A stretch of DNA of 64,000 nucleotides from Aeromonas sobria (GCF_000820145.1 NZ_CDBW01000044.1:124001-188000), one strand, 5' to 3'. Positions 45,057 to 54,451 are shown, counted from the first letter of the stretch. Numbers and translations: made by a program. The notes: generated by a model not told the origin, from the sequence alone.

Positions 45057-45364
45057 TGAACTACAGCGATACCAAGATGTGGTGACATCAAAACCCTGTT
45101 CCTGATATCCATCCCCCCCTGCTTGGTGCGGGCTCGACCCCGCACGGCCGCTCAGCTGATCCGACCTCGCTGATTTTTTAAACAAACACGCCAGACCCCC
45201 TATGAATTGGCCCTGACAAGCGCGGCCCGCCCCTGTATAGTTCGCCGCATTCAGGTTTTCCATCGGCCCGTTTTGCTTATCCACGGGATCGCTTTCTGTG
45301 CGATCTAGGCCGCATGACCTGTGCAACCATCCCTGATGACCCATGACTTTTTAAGGGGGGACAG
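45057..45364. other. 308-base region between etfD and corA
   Basis: It holds a hairpin at 45126-45145 (GTGCGGG/CCCGCAC) without a T-tract that may mark the etfD transcript end, and presumably the corA promoter. No magnesium-sensing leader was recognised. Confidence 0.4.
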
Positions 45365-46312
45365 ATGATCACCGCCTACATTCTCAATAACAAGGTGCTG
45401 GACATAGTCACGCTCGGGCCTGACGACATAGTGCCTGACAACACGATCTGGCTGGATGCCTACAAACCAGACACGGCAGAGCGAGAATGGTTGACGGGCC
45501 TGTTTCTGGAAGAGGTTCCCGACAAGGAAGAGCTTGACGACATCGAAGCATCTGCCCGTTTTTACTGGGATACCGATGGTCTGCACATTCACTCTCTGTT
45601 TCCCCAGCGGATCGGCCGTGACACCAAGGGTGTCCACGTATCCTTTACCCTGCGCAACAACCTGCTGATCAGTATTCGTGAAGATGATATCGGGCTGGTG
45701 CGCCTGCTACGCCACTATATGCGCCAGGATCGGCTGGAGGTGGAAGATGCCCTCGATGTGTTGCTCGAGGTGCAAAACCTCAAGGTAGAGTACCTCTCTG
45801 ACCTGATCGAAGATGGTTACAAGACCCTGGAAAACACCGCGGATCAAATCTTCGAGCCTGATCAAATCAATTCAATGCTCAAGGAGCTGATGGCGCAGGA
45901 AGAGGCCAACGGCCAGATCCGTCTCTCCCTGCACGATACCCGCCGTGCCCTGCGTTTCCTCAAACGCAGCCTGCGCCAGCGCATGAGCCTGGAGCAGAAC
46001 AAGTGGATTGACGAGATGCTGCACGACGTGGAATCGCTGTTGCCTCACACCCAGTTCCTGTTCGACAAGATCAACTTCCAGCTGGAGGCCTCCATGGGGG
46101 TCACCAATCTGGAGCAGAACAAGGTGATCAAGATCTTCTCGGTTGCTGCGGTGATCTTCCTGCCGCCGACCCTGATCGCCAGTATCTACGGCATGAACTT
46201 CGGCCGGATGCCGGAGCTCGCCTGGGAGTATGGTTATCCCATGTCGCTGGTGCTGATGGTGATGTCATCGCTTGGCACCGGCCTCTTCTTCAAGCGCAAA
46301 GGCTGGCTATAA
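45365..46312 (+). CDS. corA: Magnesium/cobalt transporter CorA
   Basis: A 315-residue inner-membrane pentamer subunit (E. coli 316). It has a long cytoplasmic N-terminal funnel (about 1-255) and two C-terminal membrane helices (about 258-278 and 290-308), with the signature YGMNFGRMPE between them. It mediates Mg2+ uptake. AGGGGG lies before the ATG. Confidence 0.96.
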   Translation: MITAYILNNKVLDIVTLGPDDIVPDNTIWLDAYKPDTAEREWLTGLFLEEVPDKEELDDIEASARFYWDTDGLHIHSLFPQRIGRDTKGVHVSFTLRNNLLISIREDDIGLVRLLRHYMRQDRLEVEDALDVLLEVQNLKVEYLSDLIEDGYKTLENTADQIFEPDQINSMLKELMAQEEANGQIRLSLHDTRRALRFLKRSLRQRMSLEQNKWIDEMLHDVESLLPHTQFLFDKINFQLEASMGVTNLEQNKVIKIFSVAAVIFLPPTLIASIYGMNFGRMPELAWEYGYPMSLVLMVMSSLGTGLFFKRKGWL

Positions 46313-46351
46313 GGCCGCTGACGCACGCTGCGATATCTGCAGAAACAGATT

Positions 46352-46368
46352 GGGGGGCATGGCCCCCC
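46352..46368 (+). terminator. GC hairpin after corA
   Basis: GGGGGGC and GCCCCCC pair around ATG. The right flank is GATTAATT rather than a T-run, so termination is only likely. Confidence 0.5.
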
Positions 46369-46460
46369 GATTAATTCACGCAGCTCCCAACGCCTTGCAA
46401 AGGGCTCTTCGTCGCCCCATATCCCCTCTATCACTCCATTCACGTGGATAACGGGCAACC

Positions 46461-46922
46461 ATGACCCTCTACCCCGAACACCGATATGACGATCACGGCC
46501 AGTTACGCCCGCCCCTCTGGTTCTGGCCCATCGCCCTGCTGCTGACCCGCTCGGTCTGGCTGTTTCTGATGGCTGGGGTCACCCGCGAGAGCGGTAGCGA
46601 GATCCTGACCCTCTTCTATCCGGACAAGATCACCCTCTACATCAGTCTGCTGACCGACGTGCCCGCCATGCTGGCGCTGCTCGCCTGCGGGGGGACCTAT
46701 CAGCAGACCCAAAGCATCCGCGCCAGACTCAGGCGCCACAGCCCGCTGCTGCTACTCTGCTCTGCCGTCAGCGGCCTGCTGATGCAACTGCATAGCCTCA
46801 ATCTGCAAAAATGGTCGTTCAGCTGGCCCACCGCGCTGGTGCTGGTCGCCAGCCTCTGGGCCCTCTGGTATCTGCTGCGCAGTCGCCAGCTGCGGGAATA
46901 TGCCGCAGACCAGCCCCACTGA
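46461..46922 (+). CDS. DUF2919 membrane protein, YfeZ-like
   Basis: A 153-residue inner-membrane protein with about four hydrophobic helices (22-40, 63-80, 92-108, 123-140). The N-terminal YDDHGQLRPPLWFWPIALLLTRSVW is typical of DUF2919. The ribosome site is weak. It ends convergent with the secretin-like gene. Function unknown. Confidence 0.75.
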   Translation: MTLYPEHRYDDHGQLRPPLWFWPIALLLTRSVWLFLMAGVTRESGSEILTLFYPDKITLYISLLTDVPAMLALLACGGTYQQTQSIRARLRRHSPLLLLCSAVSGLLMQLHSLNLQKWSFSWPTALVLVASLWALWYLLRSRQLREYAADQPH

Positions 46923-46938
46923 CGGACGGGGCTGACAT

Positions 46939-47709
46939 CTATTGGCGAGTAACCCGGATCTGCAGGGTCTGGCGCTCGCTCTGACTGCCTCGCCCTCCCT
47001 GTAGCTGGGTACCAAGGCGGCTCCCCTGATCCGCTGAGCTGGTCGAAAGTTCCCCTACCGTCAGCCACTGGCCCGGGGCCCCGCTCACTTCGGTGGCACT
47101 CTGTCCCGTGCTGATGGTGCCCTGCTCCAGCCTCGCCTGCTCGCTGCTCAGCGCAATCTGCACCCGATCGCCAATCAAGGTGGCCGTGGCATAGAGGCCG
47201 TTGATCAGCGGCATCATCCCCACCACGGCGCCCCCGTTCCACTGATAGAAGGTCACCGGCTGATAGGAGCCCATCTGCAGCAGCACGGGACGACCCGAAA
47301 GCCCACGCACCTGCCAGCTGTCGTTCTGGCTGAGCTGATACTGCTCGGCATTGCCATCGAGCAGCCACTGCCGTTTGGCCTTGTCGCGACTGATTGAGCC
47401 CCCCAGTTGCTGACCGCTGGCGGCACCATCGACCCGCCACTCGATAAGCAGGCTTTGCGGCGGCTGGTTGATCTGCGCCAACGTGGCTTCGGCCTCCTGC
47501 AGCTGGGCTGGCGTTCCGCTCAGCACCAGCTGATTGCCCATGGCACTCACCCCAAGCTGGGGATAGATCTCCTTGAGGGTCTGCACCGCCGCCTGAGCCT
47601 CGAAGACCGGAATCACTTTCACCTCGGCCCACAGCAACGGGCTCCAGAGCCCCATCATGCAGCCAAGCCACAGCAGCACCCTGCGGCCAACCTTGCTCAT
47701 CCGAACCAT
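46939..47709 (-). CDS. Small secretin-like exported protein
   Basis: A 256-residue exported protein. A signal peptide (about 1-28, ending LWA) is followed by a secretin N-domain/NolW-like half (VKVIPVFEAQAAVQTLKEIYPQLGVSAMGNQLVLSGTPAQLQEAEATLAQI). A C-terminal strand-rich part recalls the secretin barrel's GxWLxxG region. It is far too short for a pore-forming GspD or PilQ and has no pilus or secretion genes beside it. GAGGAG stands before the ATG at 47709. It may be a truncated or repurposed secretin relative. Confidence 0.62.
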   Translation of the reverse strand: MVRMSKVGRRVLLWLGCMMGLWSPLLWAEVKVIPVFEAQAAVQTLKEIYPQLGVSAMGNQLVLSGTPAQLQEAEATLAQINQPPQSLLIEWRVDGAASGQQLGGSISRDKAKRQWLLDGNAEQYQLSQNDSWQVRGLSGRPVLLQMGSYQPVTFYQWNGGAVVGMMPLINGLYATATLIGDRVQIALSSEQARLEQGTISTGQSATEVSGAPGQWLTVGELSTSSADQGSRLGTQLQGGRGSQSERQTLQIRVTRQ

Positions 47710-47949
47710 TGCGCTCTCCTCGCTCTCTGTGCTCTTCTCGTTCTCTGTTCTCTCTCTGCTCAGGCGTAGACCCACGCCAGCAGCCAACGGCCTGCCCTAC
47801 TCTGTTCACCCGTCGATGATGAACCCGACGGTTGCCAAAAAACAACCGGGAATGCAGCAACCCCGTGCTTTCCCACGGTATGAGGCTCTCAATCCACGCC
47901 CATTATCGCGTAAGATAGCGCCATCATATTTGCCCAAGCGGAATCCATC

Positions 47950-48501
47950 ATGTTGAAACAGCTGCTGTTACTCCCCCTCGCCCTGCTGCTGGGGGCCTGC
48001 TCACTGACCCAGTACAACGTCAGCGAGGCCGAAATCAACCAGTACCTCAAAGATCAGGTCTCTTTTGAAAAACAGCTGGGGATCCCCGGCATCATGTCGA
48101 GCAAGATCCGTCTGGACGAGATGCAGAGCCGTATCGGCCGCAAGCAACCGGATCGCATCGAACTGGATGCCGCTGGCGACCTGCAGGTGAGCAGCCCCCT
48201 TGGCAGCCAGCAGATGAAGATCCGCTTTATCCTGAGTGCCCGCCCGGACTATGTGGCCGATCAGGGCGCCATCTACTTGCGCGACCTTGAGCTGGTCTCG
48301 GTCAAGACCGAGCCTGCCGATATCGGGGCCGCCCTCACCCCGCTGCTGCCCACCTTCAATCAGTCGCTCTCCCTGTTCCTGTCGCAGACCCCGGTCTACC
48401 GCCTCGACAGCAGCCGCAAGAACGAAGCCAGGATCAAGGATAAGGTCGAAGCCCTCAAGGTAGAGCCGGGCCGTCTGGTGATCCCGTTCAAGGTGCTCTG
48501 A
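47950..48501 (+). CDS. yceB: YceB-like lipoprotein (DUF1439)
   Basis: A 183-residue lipoprotein with lipobox LLGAC (Cys at residue 17). The rest (QYNVSEAEINQYLKDQVSFEKQLG) fits DUF1439, as in E. coli YceB, which has a lipid-binding-like tubular fold. Location is probably the outer membrane inner leaflet. The precise role is unknown. Confidence 0.82.
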   Translation: MLKQLLLLPLALLLGACSLTQYNVSEAEINQYLKDQVSFEKQLGIPGIMSSKIRLDEMQSRIGRKQPDRIELDAAGDLQVSSPLGSQQMKIRFILSARPDYVADQGAIYLRDLELVSVKTEPADIGAALTPLLPTFNQSLSLFLSQTPVYRLDSSRKNEARIKDKVEALKVEPGRLVIPFKVL

Positions 48502-48627
48502 TCCCCGCCGCACTGGCACTTTCATCGCAATAAACAGATAACCGTCCTCTTCGACAGCGCACATCCGGTTTAACGTGCTGCCGATCAGGGCGGTTTTTTA
48601 CTTCTCAAGTCCCCTCCAACACAGCAT

Positions 48628-48646
48628 AATGCAGACCATTCTCATT
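48628..48646. promoter_or_regulatory. Putative Fur box
   Basis: AATGCAGACCATTCTCATT agrees with the common Fur site form AATGATAATCATTCTCATT at 15 of 19 positions. It lies 51 bases before the start of a large exported protein. Iron control is inferred. Confidence 0.5.
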
Positions 48647-48696
48647 TAGATTCGTCATGAGAAGCGTCAATAATAAAACCAATGGTGAGAAGGGAC

Positions 48697-50694
48697 ATGA
48701 GAAAAACCGTACTGGTTCAGGCGATCGCCTGCGCACTGATCAGCGGCGCCGCACACGCTGCCGTCAAGGTCGAAGACAAAACATTCAATACCGCCGCCAA
48801 CATGCTGGCCTATACCGAATTCGAGCTCTCCGGTGAGCCGCTGGCCGAAGCGCTGGGGCTGGATCTGGATGTGCTGGATGCCAACCGTGCCGATGAGCCG
48901 ACCCTGTTCGACTTCGCCGCTGGCATCGAATCCTACGAATACTCCGAAGAGGCGATGTACGCCCTCAACTACCAATCCGGCATGGGCCCGCATCTGGTGA
49001 ACGGGCCGCAAAACCTGGCCCGTGGCGGCACCATGGCCGATCTCGGCAAACGGGTGATGGCCATGGCTGACGCAGTTGGCTTCCCGGCTGATGAAGTGCC
49101 GCAGGGCATGTATCCCCTCTCCCTGCCTTACGCCTCCGCCAATCCGGAGTTGGCCCAGGCGGTCAACGCCACCCCGGTCAATGGCGACCAGATCACCATC
49201 AAGACCGCCAAAGGTACCGAAAAAACCGTCAAGACCCAGGTGCCCGCCTACTTCCGTGACTACAGCACCCTGCGCTGGAGCGGCAGTGACAACCTGCTGG
49301 TGCCCGCAGCCGTGGGCGGCATCCTGCTCAAAGAGGTGATGTGGTCGCAAGACTTCCTCGGTGGCATGCACGTGGCCGAAACTGATGAAGAGGTAGAAGC
49401 GGCCTCCACCACCATGGATCAGGATGGCAAGCACAAGCTGGGCGTCTCTGCCGCTGACGGCTTCAACGGCATGATGCTGACTGAACAATCCATCGACAAG
49501 CTGGCCATCATGCAGAACCAGCTCGGCTTCGATGGCAAACAACTGGGGACCAAGATCACCCCGCAGTACGATCCGGCCAAGGGCGTTGTCTACTTCCCCC
49601 ATCAGGTGAAAGTGACCGAAACCAGCAACAACGATGCCGGTGCCATCGGCAAGCTGGAGGTGGTGGATGGCTCCGCCCAGCTGCGCGATGCCTGGATGAT
49701 GCTGTGGCCGCTCTCCGAGTTCTATGCCTTCAGCGATCAGCGCAGCGCCAATACCAACCAGAACCCGGCCTTCCACGCCGTGTTTGACGGCGCACCGTTT
49801 GCCGCCGCACCGGCTGCCAACCAGGCCAATGACTTGGGCAAGGCCGTCGCGGGCAGCGATGCCTTCTCGCTGGCGATCAATCTCTCCAACCTCACCTTCA
49901 AGAACCTGGCCGCCCTGCACTTTGATGCCAAGACCGGCACCCTGGTCGATAGCTGGCAAGCGGGCAAACAGGGCAAGCACGTCACCACCTTTGACGCCGC
50001 TTACGCCCTGGTCGCCCTGCAGATCTTCCAGCGCGCTCAGGATGCGCTGCCGGTCGGTTACGCCGCCGGTGACAATGGCGAGCTGAACCTCAAGACCAAG
50101 CAGGGTCAGCAGGCGCTCGAGCTGATCCGTAAACAGGCCGATTTCATCCTTGCCAATCTCAAGGGCAAAAATGGTCTGGTGCATGACGGCATCACGCTGG
50201 GTGGCAAGCTCGATGCAGGCCACTCCATCGATGCGCAGTTCGCGGCCATCCGTGGCCTGACCGCCGCGTTCCTCGCCACCTCCGATGCCAAATACCGCAC
50301 CGCCGCCCGCGAGTTGTTCATCGCCGCCGACAAGGCCTACTTCAATGCCAAAGCAGGTACCTGGCTGGCTGGTAAACAGGATGCATACACCCCCTGGACC
50401 CAGGCTGCCATCTCCGGCGCCCTGCGCTCTGCCATGCTGAACCTGCGCAACGAAGGGGCCGAGCTGGCGCCCGAGCTGGAGCTGGCCAAGCTGACCGGCC
50501 AGTATGTCAGCTGGTTCCGTGGCACCGTCAACGGTGGCATGCAGATGGCCGAGTGGATCGGTGACTCCGGCGAGAACATCATCGAAGGTGCCGGCAGCGA
50601 CACCGATGAAGATGGGGTACCGCAAGTGACTGCCGCTGGTGGCAAACACGGCACCGCCATGGTGATGGCCGCCAAAGCGGTGGTCAGCGAATAA
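48697..50694 (+). CDS. Large exported protein of unknown function
   Basis: A 665-residue protein with a clear signal peptide (MRKTVLVQAIACALISGAAHA). AAGGG precedes the ATG at 48697; an ATG five codons earlier lacks one. I do not recognise the family. The mature part is rich in Ala, Asp and Gly. Its second half (about 385-645) has many helical stretches such as FDAAYALVALQIFQRAQ and QFAAIRGLTAAFLATSDAKYRTAARELF, spaced like an alpha/alpha toroid. An acidic stretch GAGSDTDEDGVPQ near the end could bind Ca2+. The upstream Fur-like box suggests a role in iron limitation. A terminator follows. Confidence 0.7.
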   Translation: MRKTVLVQAIACALISGAAHAAVKVEDKTFNTAANMLAYTEFELSGEPLAEALGLDLDVLDANRADEPTLFDFAAGIESYEYSEEAMYALNYQSGMGPHLVNGPQNLARGGTMADLGKRVMAMADAVGFPADEVPQGMYPLSLPYASANPELAQAVNATPVNGDQITIKTAKGTEKTVKTQVPAYFRDYSTLRWSGSDNLLVPAAVGGILLKEVMWSQDFLGGMHVAETDEEVEAASTTMDQDGKHKLGVSAADGFNGMMLTEQSIDKLAIMQNQLGFDGKQLGTKITPQYDPAKGVVYFPHQVKVTETSNNDAGAIGKLEVVDGSAQLRDAWMMLWPLSEFYAFSDQRSANTNQNPAFHAVFDGAPFAAAPAANQANDLGKAVAGSDAFSLAINLSNLTFKNLAALHFDAKTGTLVDSWQAGKQGKHVTTFDAAYALVALQIFQRAQDALPVGYAAGDNGELNLKTKQGQQALELIRKQADFILANLKGKNGLVHDGITLGGKLDAGHSIDAQFAAIRGLTAAFLATSDAKYRTAARELFIAADKAYFNAKAGTWLAGKQDAYTPWTQAAISGALRSAMLNLRNEGAELAPELELAKLTGQYVSWFRGTVNGGMQMAEWIGDSGENIIEGAGSDTDEDGVPQVTAAGGKHGTAMVMAAKAVVSE

Positions 50695-50716
50695 TCATCG
50701 CCATTCACCCACATGT

Positions 50717-50743
50717 AAAAGGGAGCCAATTTGGCTCCCTTTG
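50717..50743. terminator. Bidirectional terminator before glgC
   Basis: AAAGGGAGCC and GGCTCCCTTT pair over 10 bases around a 5-base loop. It serves the exported-protein gene and convergent glgC. Confidence 0.8.
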
Positions 50744-50790
50744 CATTACAGCGTCTGACACAGTTTCAAGGTACTTTTTTCACAACCCGG

Positions 50791-52065
50791 CTAAACCAGC
50801 TTGTCCAGCATCTCCTTGGTCACCAGCACGATCCCCTGCTCGGAGCGGTAGAAGCGGCGGATATCCTCATCGGCATTCTCGCCCACAACCAACCCATCGG
50901 GCAACACACATCCCTTATCCACCACCACCCGACGCAGACGGCAACCAGCCCCCACTTCAACCCCCGGGAAAATGATCGCCTGATCCAGGGTACAAAAAGA
51001 GTGGACCCGCACATTGGTAAAGATCACCGAATTGAGCACGAAGGAGCCACTGACGATGGCGCCGCCAGCAAACATCGAGTTGATGGTCATGCCGTGCTGA
51101 CCGTTGCGGTCCTGCACAAACTTGGCCGGTGGCGTCAGGGTCTGGCTGGTCCAGATAGGCCAGTTTTCATCATAGATATCGAGTTCGGGCACCACAGAGG
51201 CGAGATCCATGTTCGCCTCCCAGAATGAATCCAGGGTCCCTACATCACGCCAGTAAGGCGCTTGCCCCTCACGGGCACCCACACAAGACATATTGAAGGG
51301 ATGGGCATAGGCCTTGCCTTCCTCAACGATACGGGGGATCAAGTCCATCCCGAAGTCGTGTTTGGAGTCCTGATTGAGAATGTCTTCTTCCAGCAGTTGA
51401 TAGAGATACTCGGCCTCGAAGATATAGATCCCCATGGAGGCGAGGGAGCGATCATCCCGACCCGGCATGGCGGGCGGATTGGCCGGTTTCTCTACAAAGG
51501 CGCGGATCTTGCGCTGCTCATCAATGTCCATGACCCCGAAGGCTGACGCCTCGGCCCGTGGCACCTCGATACAGGCCACCGTCACCTTGGCGCCAAGGCG
51601 CACATGGTCGAGCAGCATGGCGGCGTAGTCCATCTTGTAGATGTGATCCCCCGCCAGCACCACTATGTATTTGGGGCCGTAGTCACGAATGATATCGACG
51701 TTCTGATAAATGGCATCGGCGGTACCGCGATACCAGTGCACTTCGTCCACTCTTTGCTGGGCAGGCAGCAAATCGATGAACTCGTTCATCTGATAACGCA
51801 AGAAGGACCAGCCCGATTGCAGGTGACGCAGCAGGCTGTGAGATTTGTATTGTGTCACTACACCCACCCGGCGGATCCCCGAGTTGATACAGTTGGATAG
51901 CACAAAATCAATGATCCGGAATTGGCCACCGAAATGGACGGCAGGCTTAGCACGGTTAGCGGTCAACTGCTGCAAGCGACTGCCACGTCCACCCGCCAGC
52001 ACCAGTGCCATACTCTGATTTAACAATTGTCGTGCTTTGGCACTATTTTCTGGCTCTAGCAACAT
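50791..52065 (-). CDS. glgC: Glucose-1-phosphate adenylyltransferase
   Basis: A 424-residue ADP-glucose pyrophosphorylase, the committed step of glycogen synthesis. ALVLAGGRGSRLQQLTANRAKPAVHFGG is the nucleotide-binding and allosteric N-terminal motif, and the C-terminal left-handed beta-helix starts near residue 300. AGAGG precedes the ATG. No other glycogen genes (glgA, glgB, glgP, glgX) are adjacent, unlike the enterobacterial glg operon. Confidence 0.95.
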   Translation of the reverse strand: MLLEPENSAKARQLLNQSMALVLAGGRGSRLQQLTANRAKPAVHFGGQFRIIDFVLSNCINSGIRRVGVVTQYKSHSLLRHLQSGWSFLRYQMNEFIDLLPAQQRVDEVHWYRGTADAIYQNVDIIRDYGPKYIVVLAGDHIYKMDYAAMLLDHVRLGAKVTVACIEVPRAEASAFGVMDIDEQRKIRAFVEKPANPPAMPGRDDRSLASMGIYIFEAEYLYQLLEEDILNQDSKHDFGMDLIPRIVEEGKAYAHPFNMSCVGAREGQAPYWRDVGTLDSFWEANMDLASVVPELDIYDENWPIWTSQTLTPPAKFVQDRNGQHGMTINSMFAGGAIVSGSFVLNSVIFTNVRVHSFCTLDQAIIFPGVEVGAGCRLRRVVVDKGCVLPDGLVVGENADEDIRRFYRSEQGIVLVTKEMLDKLV

Positions 52066-52255
52066 GATTTACCTCTGCCCTGTTTGATCTATTTTCAACC
52101 TATCTTCGCTGGTTTAGATGATGCTGAAAGTGGTTTCACTCACATTTAACCGATCTCAATTGACCCTTTTAACCGAGTTGCGAGGAATAGCATGATTTGA
52201 TCTGCAAGCTTGGTTAAAATTCCCCCATAAAAGCAGCCACTTCAAGGATGACAAG

Positions 52256-53896
52256 ATGGTTCACAAGCTCGGACGCCCCCTATTTCTGATCGCCATCATA
52301 GTGACCATACCCCTGCTACTCCTGCAAGCAGTTTGGTTGGCCCTTCAGAGCACACCGCTCACCATGGCCATTATTCTGGCCACCACACTGCTCGGCATGA
52401 TCTTGCTGCTGATGCTGGCCATTCGCACCATGGATGGCATGCTCCAGCATCAGGAGCTCACCTGGGTCAAGGCGATCAGGGGCCGGGATCCCGCACAACT
52501 CGATGACCCCGCCTCACAAGAGGTGCTGCAACAGCTGCTGGAGCAGTTTGACAGTGCCGAACAGAGTGCCCATCGCCAACTGACCGAACTGAGCAATCTG
52601 GCTACCACCGACGAACTGACCCAGCTACTCAACCGCCATGCGTTTCGCCGTGACATGACCGAGCTGCTGCAGCGGGATCAGGATACCCAGACCGCCACCC
52701 TGGTGCTGATCCGTGCCACCGAGCTTGGCAAGATCAATGCCCAGCGTGGCTTCCAGTCCGGTGATGCCTACATCAAGGACATGGCAACCCTGATCAAGCG
52801 AGTCGTGAGCCGCTTCCCGGGCAATCAGGTCTATCGCATCTCGGGGGCCGACTTTGCAGTGCTGGTCCAGCCGGTCGCCAATATCCCACCCCATTTGCTG
52901 GGGCAGGATTTGAAGATGGCCTTCGATCACTATCAGGATCAACATGAACTGGAGAGCACAGCCTACTCGGGGCTGACCAAACTCAACAGCGGCCAGAAAA
53001 TCGAAGCGGTACTGGCCAGAGCCGATCTGGCGCTGGCACGCGCCCAGACCGAGACCATCAATGGTTGGGCTATTCAGCAAGATGACAATGTTTCTGACCT
53101 GCAGGGACAACATCACTGGCGCGAAGTGCTGACCGAGGTACTGGCACAGGAGCGCCTCAGCTTTACCTATCAACCGATCCAGCCACTGCATCGCAGCATG
53201 CTGGCCTACAACGAGATCTACACTCGCTTCAGTGGTAACGATGGTACAGCCCTGCCCACTGACACCCTGTTTGCCATGGCACAGCGACTCGATCTGGTGA
53301 TGCGACTGGAACAACTGGTCATTACCCACATCATGCGTCAGTACCGAGCTTTTGGTGCGAATCAGAGCCGTTGGGGGATCAACCTCTCCCCCAATCTGCT
53401 GCAAAACAGTGCCTTTTTGATCTGGCTCGACCGCCAGTTGATCAAGGATCCCAACACCAGTGCCAATCTGGTATTCGAACTGGATGAAGAAAACCTTGAG
53501 CGCAACCTGACCGGTGCCAAGCGGGTGTTTGAGCTACTGCGCCGCAACGGCAGTCGCTCGGCCATCGCCAACTTCGGCAAGGGGATCGGCTCCTTCACCC
53601 TGTTTCGCGAACTCAAACCCGACTATATCAAGCTGGATCCGGCCCTGATCACCGGACTGGAGCAGGATCAGACCAATCAGCAGTTCGTGCGGATGATTGT
53701 TGATGTGTCACACCGGATGGGATGCCAGGTGATTGCAGAAGGAGTAGAGCAGCTTGGCCAGAAGCAGCTGCTGCAGGGGATGTATGTGGATGGCTTGCAG
53801 GGCTATCTGATCGCCCGGCCGCAACCGTTGCGACCGGATATCAGCCAGATCGGACTGTTTACTGAGGATGTTTCAACTTCAACAGAGTCAGAATGA
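52256..53896 (+). CDS. Degenerate GGDEF-EAL membrane protein
   Basis: A 546-residue inner-membrane protein. Two helices (about 8-28 and 33-54) with almost no periplasmic loop are followed by a GGDEF-like domain (about 110-270), whose signature is SGADF, and an EAL-like domain (about 290-540). In the latter EAL is NEI and the metal pair DD is AN (SAIANFGKG), while AEGVEQ is kept. It should neither make nor break cyclic di-GMP and probably acts as a receptor or regulator in the manner of LapD or CsrD, although it lacks their large periplasmic domain. Its end overlaps a convergent gene by 38 bases. Confidence 0.85.
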   Translation: MVHKLGRPLFLIAIIVTIPLLLLQAVWLALQSTPLTMAIILATTLLGMILLLMLAIRTMDGMLQHQELTWVKAIRGRDPAQLDDPASQEVLQQLLEQFDSAEQSAHRQLTELSNLATTDELTQLLNRHAFRRDMTELLQRDQDTQTATLVLIRATELGKINAQRGFQSGDAYIKDMATLIKRVVSRFPGNQVYRISGADFAVLVQPVANIPPHLLGQDLKMAFDHYQDQHELESTAYSGLTKLNSGQKIEAVLARADLALARAQTETINGWAIQQDDNVSDLQGQHHWREVLTEVLAQERLSFTYQPIQPLHRSMLAYNEIYTRFSGNDGTALPTDTLFAMAQRLDLVMRLEQLVITHIMRQYRAFGANQSRWGINLSPNLLQNSAFLIWLDRQLIKDPNTSANLVFELDEENLERNLTGAKRVFELLRRNGSRSAIANFGKGIGSFTLFRELKPDYIKLDPALITGLEQDQTNQQFVRMIVDVSHRMGCQVIAEGVEQLGQKQLLQGMYVDGLQGYLIARPQPLRPDISQIGLFTEDVSTSTESE

Positions 53897-54353
53897 TGTC
53901 GTTGAGCTGGCGGTAACGTTCCAGCTCCTTCTGATCGTAGCGGGTCGCCAGCGTGGTGGGGTTATGGCGGTTTTTGAGGTAACGGTTGATCTGCAACCGG
54001 TTGAACCCCGCCACCTGATAGACCTGCCCCAACAGGGTATTGAGCTCATCATGCGCCAGACCGGCTCGGGCCAGATATTGGGTATCGGCCGGACTCTCGG
54101 TCTGGTGGCTCCACTTGCCGATACGACCGCTCTCCTGCAGATAGCTCAGCCACTGCTCGAGATACAGCGGCTTGCAGCCCGCCAGCAGACTGAAAAATCC
54201 CACCGCATCGCAACGGCAGCCGCTCAAGAGTATCACCGCCAATTCATCGTCGTCACACTGGAAGGTCACAGGCCCGGCTTGCGCCCAGTCAAGCGCCTGC
54301 AGCCGGATCTCGGCTCGTCCTCCCGCCACTCCTGTTACGTCGAATACAAACAT
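53859..54353 (-). CDS. Unrecognised 164-residue protein
   Basis: A soluble protein starting MFVFDVTGVAGGRAEIRL. It has two Cys-rich points (LLSGCRCDAVGFF, LAGCKPLYLEQW) and a basic C-terminal helix region (INRYLKNRHNPTTLATRYDQKELERYRQLN). I know no family for it. Its 3' end overlaps the convergent GGDEF-EAL gene. The start at 54353 is chosen because the longer frame lies in a low-complexity stretch. Confidence 0.6.
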   Translation of the reverse strand: MFVFDVTGVAGGRAEIRLQALDWAQAGPVTFQCDDDELAVILLSGCRCDAVGFFSLLAGCKPLYLEQWLSYLQESGRIGKWSHQTESPADTQYLARAGLAHDELNTLLGQVYQVAGFNRLQINRYLKNRHNPTTLATRYDQKELERYRQLNDIILTLLKLKHPQ

Positions 54354-54451
54354 GGCGCGCCCCCTTTGGCAAAAGGTTGATGATGGACCATACCCCAGGC
54401 AGGTGCAAAGGCAAATCGTCGTTAAAGCCATCATTGGGCCCAATCGACCAT

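Noticed and set aside
43509..45344. 611-codon frame antisense to etfD
   Set aside because: The opposite strand encodes a clear ETF-quinone oxidoreductase.
48667..50649. 660-codon frame antisense to the large exported protein
   Set aside because: The plus-strand frame has a signal peptide, a ribosome site and a terminator; the antisense frame has none.
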